DNA of 64,000 nt from Mycobacterium rhizamassiliense (GCF_900157375.1 NZ_LT721901.1:4545685-4609684); one strand, 5' to 3'. Counted from the first letter of the stretch, positions 1 through 9,282 are shown. Program-made: numbers and translations. Notes: generated by a model from the sequence alone, not told the origin.

Positions 1-185
1 GGTAAGAGATCGTTTGCGGATTCTTCGTGGCCACTCCCGTGATACTTCCACCGTCGCGGCGAGAGCGCAGCCCTCGAGGGGCATGTTCATCTTCCCGGTT
101 ACATCCCGCGCCACCGGGTACGGGATAGCGACGGGCTCGCACCGACGGGAGCCACCGCCGAAGACCGAAGCCACTGGAAGCGAAG

Positions 186-356
186 ATGACCGCACCCGAC
201 AATGACCCGGTGAGTCGCGCGCACGCGCTGGAAGACATCGTCGACGAACTCGACGAGAAGGTCGCCCGTGAGCGCGAAGCGGAAGGTGTTCCCGGCCGGC
301 GCAGCGAACGCGAACACGCCCCTACCCGCGGCTCGAAGAACGAGCCGCCGGACTAG
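186..356 (+). CDS. Small conserved hypothetical protein (56 aa)
   Basis: A short charged protein opening with MTAPDNDPVSRAHALEDIV and ending in a Lys/Arg/Pro-rich tail. It has no signal peptide, membrane segment or recognisable domain. The ATG is preceded by GGAAG at about 7 nt. Codons have the strong G/C third-position bias of real genes here. Its TAG overlaps the stop of the convergent LLM gene inside one CTAG. It resembles small mycobacterial proteins of unknown role. A function cannot be given; the gene itself is fairly likely. Confidence 0.6.
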   Translation: MTAPDNDPVSRAHALEDIVDELDEKVAREREAEGVPGRRSEREHAPTRGSKNEPPD

Positions 357-1153
357 CGGCGCCGATCGCGCCAGGCGAGCATCGTCTCCAGTTCGGAAAA
401 GTCGTAGCCGCTGGCGTCCGGGTGGATCTCGGTCGTGAACAACGTGACGCCCTCGTCGGCGAACGCGTCGGCCGTTCTGGCGTCCGTCCACGCCATTGCC
501 CGTTCGATGCAGGCTTCGTCGCGCCCCGCTTCCGTGGCGAGCACCTTGAGCAATTCGTTCTTGCGCCGAAATTCCTCGAGCGGTTCGAAGCTGTGCCAGA
601 TATGCGCATGCCGGGCCACGGCGGGGATGGTGCGCCGCTCCCCGCCTCCCCCGATCAGGATCGGCACCTCGCGCAGCGGGCTGGGAGTCAAACGGTTGAG
701 CCGGTGTTCGATGCGCGCCAAGCCCTCGTCGAATTGGTCCATCCGCGATTTCGTTGACCCGTACTCGTAGCCGTATTCCATGAAGTCCTTCGGATACCAG
801 CCGGCCCCCACCCCGAGGATCAGCCGTCCCCCGCTGATGTGGTCAACGGTGCGCGCCATGTCGGCGACGAGGTCGGGATTGCGGTACGGGAGGCCGGTGA
901 CGAGCAGCCCGATTTCGGCGCGGGTGGTGATCTCGCCCCATGAGGCCAGCGCGGTCCAGCCCTCGAAGTTGTTGACGTCGGGTTGGTCGTCGTCGAGCAG
1001 CGGGCTGCCGTCGATGATCTGGACGAAGGGTTTGTGGAAGTGGTCGTAGCCGAAGATGGCGTCGGCGCCCAGTTCCTCGGCGTGCAGCACCGCTTGGCGC
1101 CAGGTCCGGTAGTCCGGCGTCCCGCCCGGCCAGAGCTGAACACCTATCCTCAT
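353..1153 (-). CDS. LLM-class F420-dependent oxidoreductase
   Basis: A 266-residue luciferase-like monooxygenase fold (TIM barrel) that probably uses coenzyme F420; the substrate is unknown. Family marks include the N-terminal MRIGVQLWPGG strand, the GYDHFH segment, the VDHISGGR motif followed by LGVGAGWY, and the IGGGGERR phosphate-binding segment near the C-terminus. The ATG at 1153 is chosen because the family begins at this strand; a GTG at 1171 would add six residues. It is a paralogue of the gene at 30267-31118 (same VDHISGGR and GAGW blocks). It converges on the small gene at 186. Its exact hydride donor, F420 or FMN, is not proved by sequence alone. Confidence 0.85.
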   Translation of the reverse strand: MRIGVQLWPGGTPDYRTWRQAVLHAEELGADAIFGYDHFHKPFVQIIDGSPLLDDDQPDVNNFEGWTALASWGEITTRAEIGLLVTGLPYRNPDLVADMARTVDHISGGRLILGVGAGWYPKDFMEYGYEYGSTKSRMDQFDEGLARIEHRLNRLTPSPLREVPILIGGGGERRTIPAVARHAHIWHSFEPLEEFRRKNELLKVLATEAGRDEACIERAMAWTDARTADAFADEGVTLFTTEIHPDASGYDFSELETMLAWRDRRR

Positions 1154-1370
1154 CCGGTTTGAATCGCTCACCCGTCGTTGCCTTTCCTGCCGGCGCGTTG
1201 CTGCCCTCGAAAGACCGTATCCGCACGTCCTCGCCAGGTCACCTACGCTCAAACTTCGCGCCCACCCGATTCCTTCCCGGCGGCAAGGTCGGAGCGCGGC
1301 GCGGCCCGGTCGGGGTCGGCTAAACGAGCCGCTCGCAAGGCCACCTCCGGCGGTATGTCAGCATTTGGGC

Positions 1371-2015
1371 ATGAGTGCACGCAGACTTGTTCGTATCGTT
1401 GGCGTCTCGGTCGTGATCGCGTGGGCATTGCTGACCGCGCCCCTCGCCACCCCCGCCGCCCTTGCTGATCCCTGCTCGGACGTCGGGGTTATCTTCGCCC
1501 GCGGCACTCACCAGGAACCGGGCCTGGGCAATATGGGCCAGGCCTTCGTCGACTCGCTGACCTCGCAGATCGGCGGAAAGTCCATCAACGTCTACGCGGT
1601 TAACTACCCGGCGAACGACGACTACCACAACAGCGCGACCGCGGGCGCCAACGACGCGAGCGCGCACATGCAGGACACGGTTGCCAGCTGCCCCAACACC
1701 AAGCTGGTGCTGGGCGGCTATTCCCAGGGTTCGACGGTGATCGATCTGGCCAGCAACCAGGTGCCGCCCTCGGTTGTCGACCACGTCGCCGCCGTCGCCC
1801 TGTTCGGCGAGCCCACCAGCGGATTCTCGAGCATGCTGTGGGGCGGCCAGCCGCTGCCGACCATCAACCCGGCGTACGCGCCCAAGACCATCAGCCTGTG
1901 CGCCCCCGACGACCCGATCTGCTCCTCGGGCGGCAACATCATGGCGCACGTCACCTACATTGAGTCGGGGATGGTGAACCAGGCCGCGACGTACGCGGCG
2001 GACAGGCTCCACTGA
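1371..2015 (+). CDS. Secreted cutinase-family esterase
   Basis: A 214-residue alpha/beta hydrolase of the cutinase family, exported to the envelope, where such enzymes hydrolyse ester bonds of lipids or polyesters. The Sec signal peptide covers residues 1-32, with cleavage predicted after ALA. The nucleophile Ser lies in GGYSQG, the Asp in APDDPICS between paired cysteines, and the His in MAHVTY near the end: a complete triad with the usual disulphide cysteines. The ATG at 1371 is preferred over a TTG two codons upstream. It is one of three cutinases in this window (also 5090 and 17611), none adjacent to another. Confidence 0.9.
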   Translation: MSARRLVRIVGVSVVIAWALLTAPLATPAALADPCSDVGVIFARGTHQEPGLGNMGQAFVDSLTSQIGGKSINVYAVNYPANDDYHNSATAGANDASAHMQDTVASCPNTKLVLGGYSQGSTVIDLASNQVPPSVVDHVAAVALFGEPTSGFSSMLWGGQPLPTINPAYAPKTISLCAPDDPICSSGGNIMAHVTYIESGMVNQAATYAADRLH

Positions 2016-2079
2016 CCCCGCTCGCCACCGACACCCGCACACTCGGCCGTTGGCCCTCACCGCGAGTTAGGTTGCGCCG

Positions 2080-3270
2080 ATGAAAGTGGTGCTCGCCGGC
2101 TACGGAAGTCGCGGCGACGTAGAGCCGGTAACCACCGTTGCCCGGGAACTGCTCGGCCGCGGCCACGACGTGCAGATCGCGGTCGCGCCCAACATGATTC
2201 CCTTCGTGGAATCGGCGGGCGTCGCCGCGGTCGCATACGGTCCCGACACGTGGGACCAGATGGATTCGGCCGCGGGCCTGGTAGGCAACTACGCGGCGAA
2301 CATCGATGATCCGGTGGTCGCGCTGAACGAAATGATCCAGAACGTCAACCACGTCAAGGCGGCGAAGACCGCGACATTGACGACGTTGGCCGAAGGGGCC
2401 GACATGCTGGTGGCGGGGTTCAACGAGCAGGGGCTGGCCGCCAATGTTGCTGAGTATCACGACATTCCGTTAGCTGCGCTGCACTTCTTCCCGAGGCGGG
2501 TCTGGTCGTCGTGGCAGATGTATGCGCAATTGACCAAGCAGACCGACGCTGCCCAACGCGCTGCGCTGAACTTGCCGAAGGCAAGCGCGCTTCCGGCGCC
2601 GCTGGAGATCCAGGCCTACGACGAACTCTGCCTGCCCGGTCCGGCAGCGGAATGGGTGGACGCCGATGGGCGACACCCCTTCGTCGGCGCGCTGACGCTG
2701 GAGCTGCAAAGTGGCGCCGACGACGAGGTACTCGCGTGGATCGCAGACGCAACTCCGCCGATCTACTTCGGCTTTGGCAGCACTCCGATCGCCTCTCCCG
2801 CCGAGACGGTCGCGGTGATCAGCGCGGCCTGTGCGCGGCTGGGCGAGCGGGCGTTGATTTGCAGCGGCCCGAATGATTTCAGCGCTGCGCCGCGATTCGA
2901 CCACACCATGGTCGTGAGCGAGGTGAGCCATGCGGCCGCCTTTCCGGTTTGTCGCGCGGTCGCACACCACGGCGGTGCCGGCGTCACGGCCGCGGCGCTG
3001 CGGGCCGGGGTCCCCAACCTGATCCTCTGGTTCTGGCTCGACCAGCCGATGTGGGCGGATGGTGTCGCGCGACTCGAAGCCGGTGCGGGACGAGCATTTT
3101 CAGAGAGCACTCTGGACTCGCTGACCGACGACCTGCGTCGCGTGCTGACTCCGGAGTGCGCGGCTCGTGCCCGCGAGGTGGCCGCCCAGATGACAAAGCC
3201 TGCCGACAGCGTCACCCGGGCCATCGATCTTCTGGAAGCTGCCGCCGGCGTCGGCAGCCCTAGCGCCTGA
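2080..3270 (+). CDS. Glycosyltransferase, GT1/GT28-like (MGT family)
   Basis: A 396-residue GT-B-fold glycosyltransferase. The N-terminal Rossmann half starts MKVVLAGYGSRGDVEP, a glycine-rich loop typical of the UDP-glycosyltransferase/MGT group. The C-terminal donor domain carries AHHGGAGVTAAAL from residue 295 and the DQPMWADGV segment that follows it in this family. In mycobacteria such enzymes decorate lipids, for example glycopeptidolipids or sterols; the acceptor here is unknown. A TAGGTT box at 2068-2073 ends 6 nt before the ATG, suggesting a leaderless transcript. The gene overlaps the convergent transporter gene by 11 nt. Confidence 0.85.
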   Translation: MKVVLAGYGSRGDVEPVTTVARELLGRGHDVQIAVAPNMIPFVESAGVAAVAYGPDTWDQMDSAAGLVGNYAANIDDPVVALNEMIQNVNHVKAAKTATLTTLAEGADMLVAGFNEQGLAANVAEYHDIPLAALHFFPRRVWSSWQMYAQLTKQTDAAQRAALNLPKASALPAPLEIQAYDELCLPGPAAEWVDADGRHPFVGALTLELQSGADDEVLAWIADATPPIYFGFGSTPIASPAETVAVISAACARLGERALICSGPNDFSAAPRFDHTMVVSEVSHAAAFPVCRAVAHHGGAGVTAAALRAGVPNLILWFWLDQPMWADGVARLEAGAGRAFSESTLDSLTDDLRRVLTPECAARAREVAAQMTKPADSVTRAIDLLEAAAGVGSPSA

Positions 3271-4186
3271 GCGCGTCGAATTCGTCCTCTTGCTGTGCGC
3301 CAGGCGGTTTCGACGACACGGCGCCGGACTCGAGAGCCTGGTCGCGGCCCAACGCAATCGTGGCCGCCACCATCGCTCCAACCGCCACGATCAGGCCCAG
3401 CGCCGCCGACCCCCGCACCGCCAGGTGCTCGCCGAGCACGACAACGCCGAGCAGCACAGCGACAACGGGCTCGCCCACCAACATGATCGGTACCGACGCC
3501 TGCAGGGCACCGGCATGAAACGCCGAGTTCTGCACCACCGTCACCGCCACCGCCAGCGCGACCAGTAGGTAGGGGGCCGGGACGGTCACGAGGCCGTGCC
3601 AGCCGCCGACGGCGTAGCGATGCGTGCAGATCTTCGTCAGGACGGCGATCATGCCGAGCAGGACTGCGACCGCGACTGCGAGCAGCATCGCGCGAACTCG
3701 CCCAAACGTGCGGCGGGCCGCGACCAGACAGACGATCACCAGCGGCACGGTGAGCGCCAGCGCCATGGTCCACGCCGGTACCGGTGGACGATTGTGGCCC
3801 TCGCGTGGCTGCCCGAAGAGGACGAAGACGGCGAGCGCGGCGGTCAGCACGATGGCCCAGCCCCAGTCGAGCCGGCTGATGTGTTGGTGGCAGAGCCGCG
3901 CGCTGAGCGGCAGCGCGAACAGCAAAGACGAAACTAGCAGCGGCTGGACCAGGAGCAGGGAGCCGTGCGCCAGCGCCAGGGCCTGAAACACATAGCCGGC
4001 GACGGCGCCGAGCGTGCCCGCCCACCACAACGGACTGGTCAGCAGGGACGACATCGTGGCCGAACTGTCGTGATTAGCCGGAACCGTCTGCGCGACGCGC
4101 TGGCGGACGACGATGCCGACCGCGGCCCAAAAGGCGGCGAGCAGCCCCGCAACGATCGCGATCGCGTGATGCGCCACCCACCCCAT
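3260..4186 (-). CDS. EamA/DMT-family membrane transporter
   Basis: A 308-residue polytopic membrane protein with about nine or ten hydrophobic helices and two EamA-like halves. It opens MGWVAHHAIAIVAGLLAAFW and ends in a soluble Gln/Glu/Asp-rich tail. Such proteins move small metabolites across the plasma membrane; the substrate is unknown. The start at 4186 has a GGGGG stretch upstream, while an ATG at 4198 would add four residues. The stop overlaps the end of the glycosyltransferase gene. Longer open frames upstream lack the family pattern and are not used. Confidence 0.75.
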   Translation of the reverse strand: MGWVAHHAIAIVAGLLAAFWAAVGIVVRQRVAQTVPANHDSSATMSSLLTSPLWWAGTLGAVAGYVFQALALAHGSLLLVQPLLVSSLLFALPLSARLCHQHISRLDWGWAIVLTAALAVFVLFGQPREGHNRPPVPAWTMALALTVPLVIVCLVAARRTFGRVRAMLLAVAVAVLLGMIAVLTKICTHRYAVGGWHGLVTVPAPYLLVALAVAVTVVQNSAFHAGALQASVPIMLVGEPVVAVLLGVVVLGEHLAVRGSAALGLIVAVGAMVAATIALGRDQALESGAVSSKPPGAQQEDEFDALRR

Positions 4187-4264
4187 GGTCGGCCGCATAC
4201 CCCCGATGCCGGCGTGGCTAACTCGCGCCAGGTTGGGCCGGGGCGGTGCGGCTACGCTGGCCGC

Positions 4265-4813
4265 ATGGCCACTGAGTCCACGATGCTCGCCCTGGGAACC
4301 CCCGCGCCGACGTTCGCGTTGCCCGACCCGGCAACCGGCGCGACGGTCCGTCTCGACGAGCTGACGGGTCGCGCCCTGGTGGTCACGTTCATCTGCAACC
4401 ACTGCCCGTACGTCCAGCATGTCGCGGCCGGGCTCGCCCAGTTGGGCCGCGACCTCGCCGATCAGGGCGTAGCGATGGTTGCGATCTCCAGCAACGACGT
4501 CACGACGCATCCGCAAGACGGGCCGGAGCAAATGGTCGACGAGGCGCGCCGCCACGGCTGGACATTTCCGTACCTCTACGACGAGAGCCAGGACGTGGCC
4601 CGCTCCTTTTCGGCCGCCTGCACACCCGACACCTTCGTCTTCGACGGTGAGCGCCGCCTGGTGTACCGCGGCCAGCTCGACGACTCCCGCCCCCGTAACG
4701 ACCTGCCCGTGACAGCAACCGACGTCCGGGCGGCCGTCGATGCGGTGCTGGCCGGACGCCCTGTCGACCCCGACCAGCGGCCCTCGATCGGCTGCGGCAT
4801 CAAATGGCGTTGA
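4265..4813 (+). CDS. Thioredoxin-like AhpC/TSA-family protein
   Basis: A 182-residue redoxin domain with a CNHC motif at residues 44-47 in the position of the thioredoxin CxxC. It is followed by DQGVAMVAISSNDV and the cis-Pro region ACTPDTFVFD. This pattern matches the thioredoxin-family proteins annotated as AhpC/TSA redoxins, probably a cytosolic thiol reductase or peroxidase. No signal peptide is present. A TACGCT box at 4253-4258 sits 6 nt before the ATG, so the mRNA is probably leaderless. The partner and substrate are unknown. Confidence 0.8.
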   Translation: MATESTMLALGTPAPTFALPDPATGATVRLDELTGRALVVTFICNHCPYVQHVAAGLAQLGRDLADQGVAMVAISSNDVTTHPQDGPEQMVDEARRHGWTFPYLYDESQDVARSFSAACTPDTFVFDGERRLVYRGQLDDSRPRNDLPVTATDVRAAVDAVLAGRPVDPDQRPSIGCGIKWR

Positions 4814-5089
4814 CCCGGTAACGCGAAACGACTTGCGGCTGAGCGAATAACCGAGTCGGCTGCCCCAATTGCACAGCAGGCGTCCGCAATAGAGATGTGC
4901 GGGCGCCTGACGGTCACCGCGCCGGCTTCGGGCCGCGACAACCGAGGTTGTCAGCGACGCAGCTAATACCCGCTGCGACAAGGACATCGGATTCGTCTGC
5001 GGCGACACCGCGCAGCACCGTTATCCCTTGTGAACTCGTGTTGAATGTCACCTGTTTGAGGAGCTTGGTCTCGGGGCATCTATTGCGAC

Positions 5090-5830
5090 ATGAACGCCCG
5101 TTACCTGGTTCGTTTCCTGGCCGCTGCATTCGTCGCCTCGTGCGCCGTCGGTGCGGGCGTCGCTTCAGACGCCCCGATGGCGTCCGCGGAGCCCTGTCCC
5201 GACGTGCAGGTGGTGTTCGCGCGGGGTACCGGTGAGGACCCGGGCGTCGGCCCGACGGGGCAGGCCTTCGTCGACCAGCTGCGCGCCAGGGAGGGCGGCA
5301 AGTCCGTCGACGTGTACGCGGTCAACTACCCCGCCAGCAACGAGTGGTCGACCGGGCTGGACGGCATCAGGGACGCGACCACCCACGTCATCTCCGAGGC
5401 TGGCAGCTGTCCCAACACCAAGATGGTGCTCGGCGGCTACTCGCAGGGCGCGGCCGTGATGGGCTTCGTCACCTCGGCCGCGGTGCCCGACGGCGTCGAC
5501 CCCGCGACGGTGCCCAAGCCGCTGTCCCCCGATATCGCCAACCACGTCGCCGCCGTTGTGCTGTTCGGGATGCCCAACGTGCGCGCGATGAACTTCCTGG
5601 GTCAGCCGCCGGTCGCGATCGGCCCGACGTATCAGGCCAAGACGATCAAGGTGTGCGCCACCGAGGACCCGGTGTGTTCGGACGGCATGAACTTCGCCGC
5701 CCACGACACCTACGCCGACGACGCGAGCATCGTCGACAAGGGCACCGACTTCGCGGTCGGCCGCCTGAACGGAACCCCCACCGCGCCCGCTGCCGGCGCG
5801 GGCGCGCCGGGCACCGGCTTCGGCAACTAG
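5090..5830 (+). CDS. Secreted cutinase-family esterase
   Basis: A 246-residue exported serine esterase. The signal peptide runs to about residue 33 (ASA before EPCPDVQ). The triad is visible: Ser in GGYSQG, Asp in CATEDPVCSDG, His in FAAHDTY. The C-terminus has an extra Ala/Pro/Gly-rich tail of about 15 residues not seen in the 1371 paralogue. The stop overlaps that of the convergent PPOX gene in a shared CTAG. Likely activity is hydrolysis of lipid or polymer esters outside the membrane; the substrate is unknown. Confidence 0.9.
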   Translation: MNARYLVRFLAAAFVASCAVGAGVASDAPMASAEPCPDVQVVFARGTGEDPGVGPTGQAFVDQLRAREGGKSVDVYAVNYPASNEWSTGLDGIRDATTHVISEAGSCPNTKMVLGGYSQGAAVMGFVTSAAVPDGVDPATVPKPLSPDIANHVAAVVLFGMPNVRAMNFLGQPPVAIGPTYQAKTIKVCATEDPVCSDGMNFAAHDTYADDASIVDKGTDFAVGRLNGTPTAPAAGAGAPGTGFGN

Positions 5831-6228
5831 CCCGAAGCCGAACGCGCCGGCGCGATGCGTAGGGCGAACCGTGGCTTGCGGCCACGGGCCGCGATGGCCT
5901 CGATGAGCGTCACGAGTCGAAACTCCAAGCCGTACTTGCGCTTGATGAGCGATTCGACATGCGCGACTTGGTGAGGGTCGGTGACCACTTCGGCGGTCGC
6001 CTCGACGACGGCCTGGCCGGGCGGCACTTTCCCGGTCCGGCCGCAGCCGGTGAGTGTGACGCGGGGGTCGCGGCGAATCCGCTTGACCTTCCACGCGTCC
6101 GCCGGGGTCCACGCCCATAGCTGCTGGTCCTCGCCGACAATCCACATCGCCGATGCGACCGCGTCGCCATTGCGTTTGAAGGTCGTCAACGACACGAACT
6201 TCTGATCTCCGAGATCGCCACCGCGCAC
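5827..6228 (-). CDS. PPOX-class F420-dependent oxidoreductase
   Basis: A 133-residue split-beta-barrel flavin-binding protein of the pyridoxamine-phosphate-oxidase superfamily. It shows LTTFKRNGDAVASAMWIV, the AWKVKRIRRDPRVTLTGC block and the GRKPRFALRI end typical of mycobacterial F420-binding PPOX proteins. It should work as a cytosolic dimer with F420 or a flavin. The GTG at 6228 is the start that gives the complete N-terminal strand. The substrate is unknown. Confidence 0.85.
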   Translation of the reverse strand: MRGGDLGDQKFVSLTTFKRNGDAVASAMWIVGEDQQLWAWTPADAWKVKRIRRDPRVTLTGCGRTGKVPPGQAVVEATAEVVTDPHQVAHVESLIKRKYGLEFRLVTLIEAIAARGRKPRFALRIAPARSASG

Positions 6229-6296
6229 GGCGCCGAGCGTAGACCTTTGCCGCCGCCCCAGGTGCGGGCGCCGGTTGGGTCGTGTACAAGGGTCTG

Positions 6297-7340
6297 ATGG
6301 AGGATCGGCCCCCCGGGTCTTTCGACGCGTCCGTCTTGCGCGAAGCGATGGCCCGGCGCCTGTATCGCCGATCGATGGCCGAGGGTCAGATCACGCTGCC
6401 TGCCGTGCCGGCAATGATCGACGAGTACGTCACGATGTGCCTGAATCTGTTCGCCAGTCTCGGTGTGCTCTACACGGCCGAGGAATCCGCCCAGCTCAAA
6501 GGCGTGTTGGAGGGCGAGCTGGCCAAGGCTTTCCAGGCCTCGAACCGATCGAACATCGTCATCGAGTTCAATGCGCCCTTCGGGGTGATGCTGAACTATC
6601 GCGTCAAGCCCCAGTGGTCGACGATCGGCGGCGACTACGACAACTGGGTCAGCACCCGCGAGGGGCCGCTGTTCGGCGTCGAACCCGACGCCCGGGTGTG
6701 GGCGTTGGCGGCCGAAGCGCCCGAGCCCAAGGCCCATCGGGTCCTCGACATTGGCGCGGGAACGGGCCGCAACGCCCTGGCCCTGGCGCGGCGCGGGCAC
6801 CCGGTAGACGCCGTGGAGCTGTCGGGAAAGTTAGCCGACATAATCCGAGCGGAGGCCGAACGCGATTCGCTGGACGTGCGTGTCATCCAGAGCGACGTGT
6901 TTACGGCCCTGGAAACCGTCGACGACCGGTATCAGCTGATCGTGGCCTCCGAGCTGGTGCCCGATTTCCGGACGGCGCGGGAACTGCGCGGTCTGCTCGA
7001 CCTTGCCGCGGAGTTCCTGGCGCCCGCCGGGCGCGTGGTGTTCAACGCCTTCTTGACGCGCCCTGGCTATGTGCCCGACGACGCGGCACGGGAGCTCGGG
7101 CAGCAATGCAACACCACGTTTTTCACTCACGACGAACTCGCCGACGCGGTCCGTCAGCTGCCCCTGCAGCTCGTCGGTGACGATGCCGCCTACGAATACG
7201 AGAAGACCCATTTGCCCGACGGGGCGTGGCCGCCCACGGCCTGGTTCGACGGATGGTCCCGCGGCCTGGACGTGTTCGACGTGGCGCCCGAAGAATCCCC
7301 GATCGAATTGCGTTGGCTCGTCTACCAAAAAGAGGGTTGA
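6297..7340 (+). CDS. Class I SAM-dependent methyltransferase
   Basis: A 347-residue protein with a helical N-terminal domain of about 145 residues before a Rossmann methyltransferase core. Motif I is VLDIGAGTGRNALAL, the acidic post-I residue is in DAVELSG, and LIVASELVPDF stands in the motif IV region. The extra N-terminal domain suggests a particular acceptor class that cannot be named. The ATG at 6297 is chosen over a GTG five codons upstream. It is divergent from the PPOX gene, so the 68-nt gap must hold both promoters. Confidence 0.8.
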   Translation: MEDRPPGSFDASVLREAMARRLYRRSMAEGQITLPAVPAMIDEYVTMCLNLFASLGVLYTAEESAQLKGVLEGELAKAFQASNRSNIVIEFNAPFGVMLNYRVKPQWSTIGGDYDNWVSTREGPLFGVEPDARVWALAAEAPEPKAHRVLDIGAGTGRNALALARRGHPVDAVELSGKLADIIRAEAERDSLDVRVIQSDVFTALETVDDRYQLIVASELVPDFRTARELRGLLDLAAEFLAPAGRVVFNAFLTRPGYVPDDAARELGQQCNTTFFTHDELADAVRQLPLQLVGDDAAYEYEKTHLPDGAWPPTAWFDGWSRGLDVFDVAPEESPIELRWLVYQKEG

Positions 7341-7487
7341 GTCAGCGAGAAGCCGTCAAATCGGCGGGTGGCCGGTGGCGCCGACGTTTCAGAACGCACG
7401 CGTTCGGCTACTTGATACCCATCGTCGTCTTTGCGCGGGTTCAACCTTGAGCCAGCAAGAGGAAGAACCCAAGGATTCGCCACTTCA

Positions 7488-8762
7488 ATGATGACCAAGA
7501 ACAGTGCTGCTCTGCGCGCCCAGCGGACGCTTTTCGGCAGCTGGCCCCGCCGGTTGCTGGTGGCGGCGGTCGTGCTCGTCGCCGCGTCGGGCGTGGTCCT
7601 GGCCGTACACGACGACCGGCTAGGGTCCGATGCGTCTTCGAAAGACTCTGGGGCGGCGCAGGTTACGATCACGCCGAGTGCGGAGGCGCGCAACGTCGAT
7701 CCGGTCGCGCCTGTCCTCGTCAAGGCGGACGCCGGGACGTTGACCGACGTGCGGATGGTCAACGACAGCGGTAAACAGATCGACGGGGTGATGACCCCGG
7801 ACAACACTGCCTGGAAGCCCACCACTCCCCTGGGCTACGGACGCACCTACCGGCTAGAGGTCACCAGCCGCGGATCCAAAGGCATTGTCGCCAAACAAGA
7901 GTCGTCGTTCTCTACACTGCAGCCGTCCAACCAGACCAAGGTGTCGTTCACCACCACGTCGGAGGCGGCACTGCACGACGGCGGCACCTACGGCGTCGGG
8001 ACGGTGGTGGTCGCCCACTTCGACGAGAAGATCACCGACCGCGCTGCCGCCGAGCGGCAGCTCAAAGTGACCACGAACCCGGCGGTCCAGGGTTCGTGGT
8101 TCTGGGTCGATGGTCAGAACGCTCACTGGCGGCCGGAGCGTTATTACGCGCCGGGAACAACCGTCAGCGCCGAAGCCAACATCTACGGAATCGCCTTGGG
8201 CGACGGCCTGTTCGGCCAAGACGACACGAAGGTGTCGTTTCGCATCGGCGACGCGCACGTATCGGTCGCCGATGACTCCACCCACCAGGTAAGTGTCTTC
8301 GACAACGGTGCGCTGGTCCGCGCGATGCCCACGTCCATGGGCATGGGAGGCACCGAAAATGTCGGCGGGCACGCCATCTCGTTGTGGACACCGTCGGGGA
8401 TTTACACCGTGCTGAGCAAGGGCAATCCGGTGGTGATGGACTCCTCGACGTTCGGCCTGCCGAAGAATTCACGCCTGGGCTACCGCGAGACCATCAACTA
8501 CGCGACCAAGATCAGCACCGACGGCATCTATCTGCATCAGCTCGACGCGACGGTGTGGGCCCAGGGCCACCAGGACACGTCGCACGGATGTCTGAACCTC
8601 AACGCCGACAACGCAAAATGGTTCTACGACTTCTCGGTGCCCGGCGACGTCGTCGAGGTCCGCAACAGCGGCGGGCCGCCGTTGCAACTGGCGCAGAACG
8701 GCGATTGGACGCTCAGCTGGGATCAGTGGCGCAAGGGCAGCGCGGTGAAACCGGCCTCGTGA
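7488..8762 (+). CDS. L,D-transpeptidase (peptidoglycan 3-3 cross-linking)
   Basis: A 424-residue membrane-anchored enzyme: one hydrophobic segment at residues 22-42, two Ig-like beta domains (about 60-250), then a YkuD catalytic domain. The catalytic site is TSHGCLNLNADNAKWFYD with the nucleophilic Cys, and the upstream His is in GIYLHQLDATVW. In mycobacteria these enzymes make 3-3 peptide cross-links outside the membrane. A short Trp-containing tail (WTLSWDQW) follows, as in the known paralogues. ATG codons at 7488 and 7491 are equally possible. Assignment to a numbered LdtMt paralogue was not attempted. Confidence 0.9.
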   Translation: MMTKNSAALRAQRTLFGSWPRRLLVAAVVLVAASGVVLAVHDDRLGSDASSKDSGAAQVTITPSAEARNVDPVAPVLVKADAGTLTDVRMVNDSGKQIDGVMTPDNTAWKPTTPLGYGRTYRLEVTSRGSKGIVAKQESSFSTLQPSNQTKVSFTTTSEAALHDGGTYGVGTVVVAHFDEKITDRAAAERQLKVTTNPAVQGSWFWVDGQNAHWRPERYYAPGTTVSAEANIYGIALGDGLFGQDDTKVSFRIGDAHVSVADDSTHQVSVFDNGALVRAMPTSMGMGGTENVGGHAISLWTPSGIYTVLSKGNPVVMDSSTFGLPKNSRLGYRETINYATKISTDGIYLHQLDATVWAQGHQDTSHGCLNLNADNAKWFYDFSVPGDVVEVRNSGGPPLQLAQNGDWTLSWDQWRKGSAVKPAS

Positions 8763-8773
8763 CGTCGCGTCAC
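8759..8773 (+). terminator. Short hairpin at the L,D-transpeptidase stop
   Basis: A perfect 6-bp stem GTGACG/CGTCAC with a TCG loop begins at the stop codon and is followed by an A/T-rich stretch. It may be a weak terminator separating this gene from furA. The short stem and missing U-run keep confidence low. Confidence 0.35.
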
Positions 8774-8805
8774 CAAATATTTCCGGACCCTATCCCGAGA
8801 AAGTC

Positions 8806-8834
8806 TTGACTGAGTCCAAATAAGCGACCATATT
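8806..8834 (+). promoter_or_regulatory. furA promoter, leaderless
   Basis: A -35 box TTGACT (8806-8811) and a -10 box CATATT (8829-8834) are separated by 17 nt. The predicted transcript start, 7 nt beyond the -10, is the GTG start codon of furA at 8842. Mycobacterial furA genes are known to be leaderless and autorepressed by FurA at an A/T-rich site over this promoter. The A/T-rich sequence around the -10 fits that, but the operator was not mapped. Confidence 0.75.
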
Positions 8835-8841
8835 GGCTTTT

Positions 8842-9282
8842 GTGTCGTCAACGTCGGACTACGCGGAGCAGCTGCGTTCGGCTGACCTGCGGGTGACCCG
8901 GCCGAGAGTAGCGGTGCTAGAGGCCGTGCACGCCCTCCCGCATGCCGACACGGACACCATCTATTCGTCGGTGCGCGACGGCCTGCCCGACGTCTCCCGC
9001 CAGGCCGTCTACGACGTCCTCAACGCGCTCACCGCGGTGGGGTTGGTTCGTCGGATCCAGCCCCTGGGGTCCGTCGCCCGGTACGAATCCCGCGTCGGCG
9101 ACAACCATCACCATGTCGTGTGCCGCTCCTGCGGGGTGATCGCCGACATCGACTGTGCGGTCGGCGACGCGCCCTGCCTGACCCCGTTTGACGACAACAA
9201 CGTTCTTGAAGGCTTTGTCCTCGACGAGGCCGAAGTCATCTATTGGGGCTTATGTCCTGATTGCTCGAGTGCCGTGTCCTGA
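8842..9282 (+). CDS. furA: Fur-family redox-responsive repressor FurA
   Basis: A 146-residue Fur-family regulator: winged helix with QLRSADLRVTRPRVAVLEAV and DVSRQAVYDVLNAL (recognition helix), then a metal-binding dimer domain with DNHHHVVCRSCG and a second CPDC near the end. These Cys pairs form the structural zinc site, and the His cluster contributes metal binding. In mycobacteria FurA represses itself and the adjacent katG and is relieved by oxidants. The GTG start at 8842 matches the usual N-terminus and the promoter spacing; a TTG at 8833 is rejected. katG follows after 48 nt. Confidence 0.95.
   Translation: MSSTSDYAEQLRSADLRVTRPRVAVLEAVHALPHADTDTIYSSVRDGLPDVSRQAVYDVLNALTAVGLVRRIQPLGSVARYESRVGDNHHHVVCRSCGVIADIDCAVGDAPCLTPFDDNNVLEGFVLDEAEVIYWGLCPDCSSAVS

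Noticed and set aside
1..185. Possible gene fragment at the left edge
   Set aside because: The open frame from 14 to 205 has no family pattern and runs over the better-supported start at 186.
2763..4028. 421-codon frame across the glycosyltransferase/transporter junction
   Set aside because: It covers parts of two recognised genes in a wrong phase and has no family pattern.
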